Both the position numbers and the translations under genes were made by a program. A DNA stretch of 64,000 nt from Mucilaginibacter sp. OK098 (lineage in GTDB: Bacteria > Bacteroidota > Bacteroidia > Sphingobacteriales > Sphingobacteriaceae): assembly GCF_900142915.1 (NCBI RefSeq), contig NZ_FRCM01000002.1, positions 620,001-684,000 of the forward strand, given 5' to 3'. Shown here one piece after another: positions 27,077-35,317 of this stretch (the stretch's first letter is position 1; each line of letters opens with the position of its first letter). Under the pieces are notes generated by a model. That model saw only the letters and a program-made list of their open reading frames with translations, was not told the DNA's origin and did no database searches.

Positions 27077-29479
27077 ATGCTTAAAAACAATCTTAAAATT
27101 GCCTGGCGCAATCTTTTAAAAGATCGTCAGTTTGCGCTTCTTAATTTGATAGGCCTTGCAAGTGGCCTTGCTTGTGTTTTCCTGATCTATTTATGGGTAA
27201 ACGATGAGCTAAGTTTCGATCAATTTCACAAAAACAGGAAACAAATTTACGAAGTAATGCAAAATGTACCGCTTGCCGATGGCGGATTGCTGACTTTGGA
27301 AGTTACTCCCGATCATTTAGCTAAAGCATTAACAGATGAAATACCGGAGATTAAAGAAACGGTAGTTATAAAGTCGCCTGATGCTGACGGCAGCCCGAAG
27401 GGGATCCTTTCAGTTAACAATTCAGGTATCAAAGCCGTTGAATTATATGTAACCCCTAATTTTTTTAATGTTTTCTCTTATCATCTTATCAAAGGGGATA
27501 AAAACGCATTATTTCCCAATCACCAGAGCGTTCTTTTGTCATCGGCCATGGCTGTTAAATTATTTCACAGCACGCAAAATATTGTAGGCAAAATGGTAAA
27601 ATGGGACCGGGGTGCCAACGGCCCGGAAAAGCTAAACGGAACCTACATGATATCAGGTATTTTTGAAGGCCCGCCTGCTAATTCAACTACCCAGTTTGAT
27701 CTTTTGTTTTCAAATACTTTATATGCTGAAAATATAAGGCATAATATTAATTGGTTAAGTAGTAGCCAATCTACCTATGTTGTTTTAAAAGATGGAGCTG
27801 ATGAAAAATTGCTTAACAAAAAGATCAAAAATTTCATCAGGTCAAAATTCAAAGCAGGGGATGACGGATTAAAATGGGCCGGCACTTTATTTCTTCAGCG
27901 TTATTCAGACAAATATTTATATAACCGCTATGAAAATGGAGCAGTTGCAGGTGGCCGCATTGAATATATTAAGCTATTTTCTATTGTAGCCATCTTTATA
28001 TTGGTTATTGCCTGTATAAATTTCATGAACCTGTCTACCGCAAAAGCATCAGGCCGGATAAAGGAGGTTGGCATAAAAAAAGTGGTTGGCGCAGGCCGCG
28101 GGACACTTATTTTCCAATACATCACCGAATCGGTGTTAATGTCGCTTTTGGCGCTCATTATAGCTGTGGGGCTTGTTTGGCTTATGCTCCCTGCATTTAA
28201 AGAGATCACCGGGAAAAATCTCAGCCTTAATTTCAGTACCGGTTTTGTATCTTATTTAATATTGATAGCCGTAGTTACAGGCATTATTTCAGGCAGCTAC
28301 CCGGCATTGTATCTTTCGGGTTTCAGGCCTGCCGCAATATTAAAGGGCCAGTTAAATGCTTCGGGCGGCGAATCAATAGTTCGTAAAGTATTGGTTGTTT
28401 TTCAATTTACCATCTCTATAGTGCTTATCGTGTCGGTAATGGTTGTTTACCGGCAAATGCAATTGATCCAAACCAAAAACCTGGGTTATAACAAAGATCA
28501 TATCATTAATTTTTCAAACGATGGAAAGCTGCAACAAAATGAGCAGGCATTTTTAACAGATGCTAAAACCATACCGGGTGTAGTAAATGCAACAGATATG
28601 GAGGGAGATATGCTTGGGAACCACAGCGGTGGCGGAGGAATAGATTGGGAAGGAAAAACTCACCGGATAGAGTTTAGCGGCTTATATGCTGATTACGATT
28701 TTATGGAAACGATGGGTTTAAAAACTTCGGCAGGCCGCCCATTCTCCCGTAAATTCGTTTCTGACACTGCCGGAGTAATTTTCAATGAAACAGCCATTGC
28801 AGAAATGGGCATTAAAGACCCGATTGGCAAAATAGTTAAGCTTTGGGGAAGGCCGGAGAAAATAATAGGTGTGGTAAAAGATTTTCATTTTGAATCGCTG
28901 TATAAAAAAGTGGGGCCATTCTTTTTAAGTTACAGAAAAAACGCAGCCAACCTGGTAATTAAATTAAAAGCCGGAACCGAAAAAGAAACCATTGCAAGAC
29001 TTGCAGCACTTTACAAAAAATATAATCCCGGGCTCCCGTTTGAATATAAATTTTTAGATGACGATTACCAGGCTTTATATGCATCGGAGCAAAGGGTAGC
29101 TGTATTATCACGTTATTTTGCAGGGATAGCTATAATCATATCATGCCTTGGTCTTTTTGGTTTAGCCGCCTTTACCGCACAAAAACGACAAAAAGAAATA
29201 GGCATAAGAAAAGTTATCGGAGCTTCTGTAAGTAATGTGGTCGTAATACTATCAAAAGATTTTTTGAAGCTTGTATTTATTGCAATACTCGTAGCATTTC
29301 CACTGGCATGGTGGACTACCAGCCAATGGCTGCATAGCTTTGCTTATCGCATTAACATAGGCTCAGGTATATTTTTAGCTGCAGGCGTTTCAACAATAAT
29401 CATCACTTTAACTACCATTAGTTACCAGGCAATTAAAGCGGCATTAATGAACCCGGTAAAGAGCTTGAAATCAGAGTGA
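27077..29479 (+). CDS. Orphan MacB/FtsX-type ABC permease 7
   Basis: The 800-residue protein starts MLKNNLKIAWRNLLKDRQF and forms its own subtype (LIYLWVNDELSFDQFHKN). The first coupling motif is altered to GRIKEVGIKKVVGAGRGTL, with IKK instead of IRK; the second is QKRQKEIGIRKVIGASVSN. It still has two periplasmic domains and two FtsX units and ends NPVKSLKSE. A Gly/Asp-rich insertion in the second periplasmic domain (GNHSGGGGIDWEGK, about 515-530) is distinctive. Flanking spacers on both sides resemble each other, suggesting the gene-plus-spacer moved or duplicated as a unit. Confidence 0.92.
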   Translation: MLKNNLKIAWRNLLKDRQFALLNLIGLASGLACVFLIYLWVNDELSFDQFHKNRKQIYEVMQNVPLADGGLLTLEVTPDHLAKALTDEIPEIKETVVIKSPDADGSPKGILSVNNSGIKAVELYVTPNFFNVFSYHLIKGDKNALFPNHQSVLLSSAMAVKLFHSTQNIVGKMVKWDRGANGPEKLNGTYMISGIFEGPPANSTTQFDLLFSNTLYAENIRHNINWLSSSQSTYVVLKDGADEKLLNKKIKNFIRSKFKAGDDGLKWAGTLFLQRYSDKYLYNRYENGAVAGGRIEYIKLFSIVAIFILVIACINFMNLSTAKASGRIKEVGIKKVVGAGRGTLIFQYITESVLMSLLALIIAVGLVWLMLPAFKEITGKNLSLNFSTGFVSYLILIAVVTGIISGSYPALYLSGFRPAAILKGQLNASGGESIVRKVLVVFQFTISIVLIVSVMVVYRQMQLIQTKNLGYNKDHIINFSNDGKLQQNEQAFLTDAKTIPGVVNATDMEGDMLGNHSGGGGIDWEGKTHRIEFSGLYADYDFMETMGLKTSAGRPFSRKFVSDTAGVIFNETAIAEMGIKDPIGKIVKLWGRPEKIIGVVKDFHFESLYKKVGPFFLSYRKNAANLVIKLKAGTEKETIARLAALYKKYNPGLPFEYKFLDDDYQALYASEQRVAVLSRYFAGIAIIISCLGLFGLAAFTAQKRQKEIGIRKVIGASVSNVVVILSKDFLKLVFIAILVAFPLAWWTTSQWLHSFAYRINIGSGIFLAAGVSTIIITLTTISYQAIKAALMNPVKSLKSE

Positions 29480-29484
29480 GGGTT

Positions 29485-29611
29485 GGTCAATGGTCATTAG
29501 TTATTTGTGTAGCTGCTTACTTGCACAATCCCTATTAATGACCAATGATATAATGACTAATGACCAAACCACCAATGACATAAGGACTAATGACAACAAT
29601 GACTAATGACC
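29485..29611. repeat. Heptad spacer between permeases 7 and 8
   Basis: Shares GGTCAATGGTCATTAG and TTTGTGTAGCTGC with the spacer before permease 7. The right part contains three runs of AATGACC/AATGACT units, one interrupted as CATAAGGACTAATGAC, ending seven bases before the ATG. Confidence 0.9.
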
Positions 29612-29617
29612 AACTAA

Positions 29618-32086
29618 ATGATATCAAACTATTTTAAAATCGCATGGCGTATTCTTATCCGCCAAAAACTATTCTCGCTCATTAATATAATGGGCCTGGC
29701 AATTGGTATGGCGGCATGCCTGCTTATTGTGCAATACATTAGCTTTGAGTTAAGCTATGATAACTTCCATAAAAACGGGGCCAATATCTACCGCATAAAG
29801 CATCAAAACTATAACCAGGGCAACCTGGTCGAGAATATGCCCAAAACCTATTCGGCAGTCGGGCCGGCTTTAAAAGCCGGGTTTCCGGAGGTGAAAGAAA
29901 TTACCCGCGTTTCAAATTTTGAGGGGCTGGTAACTTCACAACAGCCCAATGGTTCATTAATAGCTTTTAACGAAAGCAGGGTTTACCAGGCCGATGCCTC
30001 CTTTCTCCGGCTGTTCTCTTTCCCGATGATAGAAGGCGGAATTACGGCGCTTAATGATCCTAATACGGTTGTTATCAGCCAAAGCACTGCAAAAAAATAC
30101 TTCCCGGGCCAAAATGCTATTGGTAAAATCATCAGGGTTCAGCAGCAAACCTCCGGTACTGATATCAAGGCAACAGTTACCGGTATTTGTAAAGACGTGC
30201 CGGCAAACTCACACCTTCAGTTTGATTTCGTGCTGTCAGGCGACGCAAAGGCCGGGGATTGGGTTTACCCGGATTCATACACCTATGTGTTGCTATCTCC
30301 CCAGGCCGATGCCAAATTACTGGAAGCAAAGCTACCTGCTTTTATAAAAAAATCTGCCGTTCAAAATGGGCAGAATGCAGCGAGCCCAACGCAGGGCAAA
30401 ACCAATATCAATAACATTGCGCTTTCGTTACAGCCGCTGCGCGACATTCATTTGTATTCCAACCTTTCAAACGAGATCAGCAATGGCGGTAATGGTAATT
30501 TGGTTTGGTACCTGGGCCTTATTGCGGTGCTAATCCTGCTGATTGCTTATATCAACTACGTAAACCTTTCAACGGCTAAAGTAATTGAGCGCGCAAAAGA
30601 GGTTGGGATCCGCAAGGTATTGGGCTCACAGCGGGCGCAGCTTATCAAGCAGTTTTTGTTCGAATCGTTATTGCTAAATGTTATTAGTGTGGCTGTTGCA
30701 ATATTTATTGTACTGCTTTGTATGCCATGGTTTAGCGCGCTTTGCGGTGTGCGGATTGGTTTTACCTTGTGGAAAGATCCTTATTTTGCATTCGGATTCA
30801 TCGGGTTATTGATAGCGGGAATTTTGTTATCAGCTACCTACCCTGCCCTCATCCTTTCAAACTATAAACCTGTTCAAATCCTGAAAGGCAAATTCATCAA
30901 CAACGCCCATGGCATCCCGCTAAGGAAAGCACTGGTTGTTTTCCAGTTTGTTGCCACCATTGCTTTTATGATGGGCACGCTGGTGGTTTACCGCCAGGTT
31001 AATTTTATGAAAGCCAATAATATGGGGATGGACATGAAGCAAACCCTGGTTGTTTTAGCGCCGCAAAACGTAAGAGCTACCGACCAGGATGCGGCTAACT
31101 TCACCGTAAAAGACAGTGTTTTTCAAACCGAGCTGGCCCGCGATCCGCGGATAAAAAGTGTTACCTCATCGTCAAGCATTCCAGGGCAAAGTATCGGCTA
31201 TATTATGTCATACACGCGCCACACACAGGCCGGTGAAAAAAGCCTGCGGTTATCAACTTTAGAGATCGGCAACAGGTACCTCAACCAGTTTAAGGTAAAT
31301 GTTGTTGCCGGCGAAAAGATCACAGCTAATACCAATTTCTCTAAAAGTCCGATGATGCTGAACGAGGCTGCCGTTGTATCCCTTGGTTTTAAAAATGCGC
31401 ATGATGCTATCGGCAAATTTGTTGAAACAAAAAACGGCCGGGGCAGGGTGTTTGAAAACGAGGTTATAGGCGTGATCCAAAACTTCCATCAAACCTCGTT
31501 AAAAGATGATTATACCCCGTTGGTGGTTCGTGCAATAGATCCGTCGAGCGTAACCCATTACGAGGTAAAGTTTAGCAGCAGTAATTTACCGCAAACCATT
31601 GCACAGGTAGAAAAAACCTATAAAAATGTATTCCCTGAGGCTGCATTTCAATATTTCTTTTTAGATGAGTTTTTTGACCAGCAATATAAAGTTGAGCAGC
31701 ATTTTGGCCAGGTGTTCAGCCTATTTTCGGGCTTCGCCATTTTTGTGGCTTGTTTGGGGCTATTCGGCTTAACGCTGATCACCATAACACAACGTATAAA
31801 AGAAATAGGTATCCGCAAGGTATTGGGTGCATCAGTATCAAACATCCTGATGCTTATCTCAAAAGACTTTGTTGGCTTAATATTAATTGCTAACGCGATA
31901 GCCTTGCCACTGGCATACTGGGGCTGCTATAAATGGCTACAGAACTACAAGTTCCGCATTGATTTTAGCGCCTGGTTTTTTATAACGCCTATGGTTATGG
32001 TGTTTTTAATTGCCATAATAACGGTGAGTTATCAAAGTATTAAAGCTGCACTGGTAAACCCGGTGAAGAGTTTGCGTTCAGAGTGA
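29618..32086 (+). CDS. Orphan MacB/FtsX-type ABC permease 8
   Basis: At 822 residues this is the longest and last of the array. The first helix region (MAACLLIVQYISFELSYDNF) groups it with permease 2, six genes away, rather than with its neighbours. Coupling motifs are IERAKEVGIRKVLGSQRAQL and TQRIKEIGIRKVLGASVSN. The second periplasmic domain is longer than in permeases 3-6. The C-terminus is NPVKSLRSE. After the stop come one more heptad spacer and a strong terminator, marking the end of the transcription unit. Confidence 0.92.
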   Translation: MISNYFKIAWRILIRQKLFSLINIMGLAIGMAACLLIVQYISFELSYDNFHKNGANIYRIKHQNYNQGNLVENMPKTYSAVGPALKAGFPEVKEITRVSNFEGLVTSQQPNGSLIAFNESRVYQADASFLRLFSFPMIEGGITALNDPNTVVISQSTAKKYFPGQNAIGKIIRVQQQTSGTDIKATVTGICKDVPANSHLQFDFVLSGDAKAGDWVYPDSYTYVLLSPQADAKLLEAKLPAFIKKSAVQNGQNAASPTQGKTNINNIALSLQPLRDIHLYSNLSNEISNGGNGNLVWYLGLIAVLILLIAYINYVNLSTAKVIERAKEVGIRKVLGSQRAQLIKQFLFESLLLNVISVAVAIFIVLLCMPWFSALCGVRIGFTLWKDPYFAFGFIGLLIAGILLSATYPALILSNYKPVQILKGKFINNAHGIPLRKALVVFQFVATIAFMMGTLVVYRQVNFMKANNMGMDMKQTLVVLAPQNVRATDQDAANFTVKDSVFQTELARDPRIKSVTSSSSIPGQSIGYIMSYTRHTQAGEKSLRLSTLEIGNRYLNQFKVNVVAGEKITANTNFSKSPMMLNEAAVVSLGFKNAHDAIGKFVETKNGRGRVFENEVIGVIQNFHQTSLKDDYTPLVVRAIDPSSVTHYEVKFSSSNLPQTIAQVEKTYKNVFPEAAFQYFFLDEFFDQQYKVEQHFGQVFSLFSGFAIFVACLGLFGLTLITITQRIKEIGIRKVLGASVSNILMLISKDFVGLILIANAIALPLAYWGCYKWLQNYKFRIDFSAWFFITPMVMVFLIAIITVSYQSIKAALVNPVKSLRSE

Positions 32087-32090
32087 GTTT

Positions 32091-32193
32091 AGTCATTGGT
32101 CATTGTTTCATTAGTCATTTTGATAACTGCCTATTTGTATAGTTCCCGCTAATGACCAATGACCAATGACTAAGCAACTAATGACACAATGAC
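32091..32193. repeat. Heptad spacer after permease 8
   Basis: Left arm TCATTGGTCATTGTTTCATT faces right-hand AATGACC/AATGACA units across a centre GATAACTGCCTATTTGTATAG. Here no permease follows, so the repeat is not tied to starting the next gene. Confidence 0.9.
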
Positions 32194-32244
32194 CAACCAC
32201 AAAGAGCTTAAATCTTCAGAAGTGAGATTTGGGAGTTAGTTAGT

Positions 32245-32279
32245 AAGCGTTCCGGGATGAGATCCGGGACGCTTTTTTG
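32245..32279 (+). terminator. Intrinsic terminator closing the permease array
   Basis: Arms AAGCGTTCCGGG and TCCGGGACGCTT form a 12-base stem (two G-U pairs in RNA) with a six-base loop, followed by a run of T. It lies 160 bases after the last permease stop and before the DUF5655 gene. Confidence 0.92.
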
Positions 32280-32287
32280 TATATTTG

Positions 32288-32325
32288 AATAACCAATCTC
32301 AAGTCTCTAACCTCCAATCTCTATC
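32288..32325. repeat. AATCTCT-type heptads before the DUF5655 gene
   Basis: Units CCAATCTC, AAGTCTCTAACC and TCCAATCTCT repeat with a period of about seven and end just before the ATG at 32329, the same placement as in the permease spacers but with the second heptad sequence. Confidence 0.7.
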
Positions 32326-32328
32326 ACC

Positions 32329-32742
32329 ATGTGGATCTGCCCTTTATGCTCACAGGAATTTGTAAATACCAACCAGGTGCATTCATGCAGGGATAAGGAG
32401 CTTGCTGATTTCCTGAACGGGAAATCACAACATACCATTGAACTTTTTGATCACCTGGTAAATGAGTACAAACAAATTGGCGATGTGCGGCTGCACCCTG
32501 CAAAATCAATGATAAGCTTTGCTGCCCGTAAAAGGTTTGCTTATATTATTCAACTTGGTAAAAACTTTGTTGATGTGGTGTTTCCGTTTAAGCAGGCCTA
32601 TGAGGATAATTTATGTTTTAACAAGATAAAGCCGGTACCCGGCAGCGATGATTATAACCATCATTTCCGCATGTATTTTAAAGAAGATATTAATGATGAA
32701 GTAAGAATGTATATGAAGATGGCTTATGAAATAGGCTGTTGA
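32329..32742 (+). CDS. DUF5655-like protein with N-terminal zinc finger
   Basis: The 137-residue cytoplasmic protein begins with a compact zinc-binding motif, CPLC at Cys4/Cys7 and HSC at His18/Cys20. The rest (about 30-135) matches the DUF5655 domain, with KSMISFAARKRFAYI and a C-terminal YFKEDINDEVRMYMK. This domain is often found next to DNA-binding or nuclease domains, and its biochemical role is not established. It is convergent with the small zinc-ribbon gene, whose stop lies nine bases away. Confidence 0.82.
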   Translation: MWICPLCSQEFVNTNQVHSCRDKELADFLNGKSQHTIELFDHLVNEYKQIGDVRLHPAKSMISFAARKRFAYIIQLGKNFVDVVFPFKQAYEDNLCFNKIKPVPGSDDYNHHFRMYFKEDINDEVRMYMKMAYEIGC

Positions 32743-32751
32743 TAATCTTAT

Positions 32752-32937
32752 TTAAACTCTGTGATATTTATGTTCTTCTGCATCGGATAGCCACAAATAA
32801 CGCCGCTTATTGCATTTGGCACAGAAATATATTTTAATTGGCAAAAAGAAAAGTACATTCCGCAAAAACCAACCTTTCGGAACCGAATAGTGAAACATGG
32901 CTTTGCACTTGTGACAGATGAGAAGAGGCTTACTCAT
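32752..32937 (-). CDS. Small zinc-ribbon protein, 61 residues
   Basis: The product has two CxxC knuckles (CHKC at 8-11 and CAKC at 39-42) separated by 27 residues, the geometry of a zinc ribbon. A hydrophobic run (FLRNVLFFLPIKIYF) sits between them and the tail is charged (DAEEHKYHRV). The regular Cys pairs and the start codon in good context support a real gene despite its size. No function is assigned. Confidence 0.65.
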   Translation of the reverse strand: MSKPLLICHKCKAMFHYSVPKGWFLRNVLFFLPIKIYFCAKCNKRRYLWLSDAEEHKYHRV

Positions 32938-33047
32938 GATATCATATATACGATAATACCTTTCCTATGGTTGTCTAACCGGTTAGAAAATAAGACAGTC
33001 ATAGCATTTTATCCCATGACTGTCCTGACGCGGTAAATTCAAAAAGA

Positions 33048-33905
33048 TCAGCCGTTGTATTTAGCTGCCCATTTAGCTTTAATTGAAGCTCTTGCATTTA
33101 TAAATTCAACATCAGTACCTTCGGCAATGGCGTCTAATGGAAAACGTAACGGGCGCGTTCCGTCTTGCATATTAATAAGCTTTAACACCCCATCTGCAAT
33201 GGTTTGCGGGTTCATGTCAAACTGTGCCATTTTTCCAAACATTGCAGCACCCATAGCATTAAATTTTTGCGCTGCAGCATCGCCATATTCAGCAACAATT
33301 TCAGCTTTGTCGGCATTTAACCCGGGTTTGGTGCCATTGTTCATTTCTGTAGGATATACTCCCGGCTGAATACTTACATTCTCGATATTATAATCGCGCA
33401 ATTCATCCTGCATCCCTTCGGTAATGCTTTCCACCCCAAATTTTGAAGCTAAATAAGGGATCATAAAGGGCAGTGTATGACCGCTGGCGCCGCTGGTGAT
33501 ATTAATAATCAAGCCACTTTTGTTTTTGCGCATTGATGGTAATACCGCCTGGTAGGTACGCAGCACGCTGTAAAAATTCACCTCGAACATTTCTTTAACC
33601 TGGTTAATGGTGTAAGCCTCTAATAACCCAAAGCCTGATACGGCAGCGTTATTAACCAAAACATCTATCCGGCCAAATTTTGCCAATGTTTGGCTGATGG
33701 CATTTGTTACCGAACTATCGCTTGTTATATCTATTTCGGCAACAGTTATATTGCTGATAGCAGAAAGCTCTTTTGCAACCACTTCATTTTTCCCGTTTGT
33801 GCCGCGCATGCCGGCAATTACTTTATTTCCGGCATTAGCCAGGGTTATTGCCATTAATTTACCGAAGCCTGTGCTGGTGCCGGTAATGAAAATTATTTTG
33901 TTCAT
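33048..33905 (-). CDS. Short-chain dehydrogenase/reductase
   Basis: The 285-residue classical SDR has the NAD(P)-binding motif TGTSTGFG (8-15), NNAA (85-88), catalytic Ser near 138-141 and the YLASK active site (Tyr151, Lys155). An Arg at position 34 in AGMRG favours NADP(H). The substrate cannot be told; close relatives are generic oxidoreductases. The Crp-type regulator gene lies 106 bases upstream on the same strand, suggesting a shared transcript or regulation. Confidence 0.93.
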   Translation of the reverse strand: MNKIIFITGTSTGFGKLMAITLANAGNKVIAGMRGTNGKNEVVAKELSAISNITVAEIDITSDSSVTNAISQTLAKFGRIDVLVNNAAVSGFGLLEAYTINQVKEMFEVNFYSVLRTYQAVLPSMRKNKSGLIINITSGASGHTLPFMIPYLASKFGVESITEGMQDELRDYNIENVSIQPGVYPTEMNNGTKPGLNADKAEIVAEYGDAAAQKFNAMGAAMFGKMAQFDMNPQTIADGVLKLINMQDGTRPLRFPLDAIAEGTDVEFINARASIKAKWAAKYNG

Positions 33906-34011
33906 TTTATTAATCTTTTATTGTTAATTGAATGAAACAAAATTGCATATAACAAGCCCCAACATCCATTGACCTTTGATGTGAAAAAACTTGACAAATA
34001 TCAAGAGGGAT

Positions 34012-34590
34012 CTATTTTTTCACCGCCGATTTGCGCACCCTGCTTAAGGTTTCGGGAGAAATACCGAGGTAGGATGCGATCATATGCTGAGGTACCCGCT
34101 TAGCTATTTGAGGCGATGTTTTAATAAAGTCAAGGTATTTTTCTTCGGCTGTTTGGCTGATAAATGAATGGACCCGGTTTTGTGATACAACAAAGCTTCT
34201 CTCAAGTAGACCGATCACAAAATCTTTAAAAGCAGGGATCTTACTTTTTATCAACTCAAAGTTTTCAATGCTATAAAGCAGCACAACAGAGTCTTCAATA
34301 GCGTCAATATTTGATTTTGCAGGCAAGCCGGATAGCAGGCTTTCCCGGTCGCCGGTCCAGTAATTTTCTATCGAAAAAAAAACAATATGCTCAATGCCTT
34401 TATCGTCAACATGGTATTTTCTTAAACAACCCTGGCAAACAAAGGCGTTTAACTTCCACACATCTCCCTCCTGTAAAAGGTATTGGTGCTTACGCAATTT
34501 TTTCATCACGCCATATTGCTCAAACAGTGCCCATTCCTCATCAGTAATGGTTATTTTATCGATAAGATATTTTTTGAAGACGTGGATCAT
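34012..34590 (-). CDS. Crp/Fnr-family transcriptional regulator
   Basis: The 192-residue protein has a cyclic-nucleotide-binding-like beta roll (about 20-115) and a C-terminal winged helix with VPQHMIASYLGISPETLSRVR (166-186). The roll lacks the Arg-Thr phosphate-binding cassette of true cAMP receptors, and its few Cys do not form an Fnr iron-sulfur pattern, so the effector is unknown. In Bacteroidota such short Crp-like proteins frequently sit beside a redox or detoxification gene; here the neighbour is an SDR. Confidence 0.92.
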   Translation of the reverse strand: MIHVFKKYLIDKITITDEEWALFEQYGVMKKLRKHQYLLQEGDVWKLNAFVCQGCLRKYHVDDKGIEHIVFFSIENYWTGDRESLLSGLPAKSNIDAIEDSVVLLYSIENFELIKSKIPAFKDFVIGLLERSFVVSQNRVHSFISQTAEEKYLDFIKTSPQIAKRVPQHMIASYLGISPETLSRVRKSAVKK

Positions 34591-34672
34591 AATAATAGTG
34601 CTAATGTAAACACGATTTTTATGATTTAAATGATTATCAGGATTGATTAGCTAAGTTTAATCCTTAACTAAT

Positions 34673-35107
34673 TCAAACATTATATGCTTTCAGCAAATCC
34701 TCAACAAGGATTCCGTTTATCGTCATGCCGGTTAAATTACAATCAGTAATACTTACATTATTAAGGTTACAATCGGTAATGGTGCTGTTGTTTAAATCAC
34801 AATTCTCAAACGTCAATGGCCTTTGCTTAGCGGCAGGGTCATAATTGGGGTGGCCCTTGGGTGGCATACCTATGTTATGGATATAGGCTCCGCCAAGCTG
34901 TGCACCTTCAATCTCAAGGTCGCTTAAATTGGCGTCCATTATTTTTACGCCTGTTGCGCACACGTCTTCAATACATGCATTGTTCATGCAGAACTCTCTA
35001 AATTTTGAATCGTCAAGATTTGACCATTTTACGTTCAGGATCTTCCTGGCTTCAAGAATCTCCAAATGTTCATTAGCCGGTTCTGTTTGGGTTGACTTGC
35101 TTTCCAT
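34673..35107 (-). CDS. Pentapeptide-repeat protein
   Basis: I chose the start MESKSTQTEPANEH, giving 144 residues; the frame is open for 34 more codons upstream but those look non-coding. After a short helical region, residues about 45-140 carry pentapeptide-like repeats (SNLDDSKF, ANLSDLEIEGAQLGGAYI, CDLNNSTITDCNLNNVSI, CNLTGMTI), which form a right-handed quadrilateral beta helix. A loop containing PPKGHPNYDPAAKQR interrupts the helix near the middle. Such proteins can mimic DNA (Qnr type), but no gyrase-protection feature is evident. Confidence 0.88.
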   Translation of the reverse strand: MESKSTQTEPANEHLEILEARKILNVKWSNLDDSKFREFCMNNACIEDVCATGVKIMDANLSDLEIEGAQLGGAYIHNIGMPPKGHPNYDPAAKQRPLTFENCDLNNSTITDCNLNNVSITDCNLTGMTINGILVEDLLKAYNV

Positions 35108-35259
35108 AGTTTTTGATTTTATCAAAAATAACAACAAAATCAATGCCCGGCAAAGTGCTGTAATGCCTTTATTACGGTGTATTTGTGCCATACTTTCATA
35201 AAAATCCAATCAGATTAGGCCCGTTATATAATGAGCCAAAAATTTATTTTCAAAAACAC

Positions 35260-35302
35260 TTGACTCTTACCTTACGTCATAGCATAGCTTTGTGTTAAGG
35301 TA
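35260..35302 (+). promoter_or_regulatory. Promoter with a MerR-type long spacer and dyad
   Basis: TTGACT (35260-35265) and TAGCTT (35285-35290, also the TAGCTTTG -7 box) are 19 bases apart, the over-long spacing typical of MerR-controlled promoters. Between them is CCTTACGT, half of the usual MerR dyad, and the seven-base arms TACCTTA (35268) and TAAGGTA (35296) are exact complements. Autoregulation of the downstream MerR gene is inferred. Confidence 0.6.
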
Positions 35303-35317
35303 TTGATCAAAGTAAAA

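Noticed and set aside
11887..32086. Interpretation of the permease array as an ADOP-type or MacB export operon with its own ATPase
   Set aside because: All eight genes encode permeases only; no Walker A or ABC signature was found in any frame of this part.
14284..32193. CRISPR-like arrays in the permease spacers
   Set aside because: Units are 7 bases, without unique spacers, and arms are inverted; no cas genes are present.
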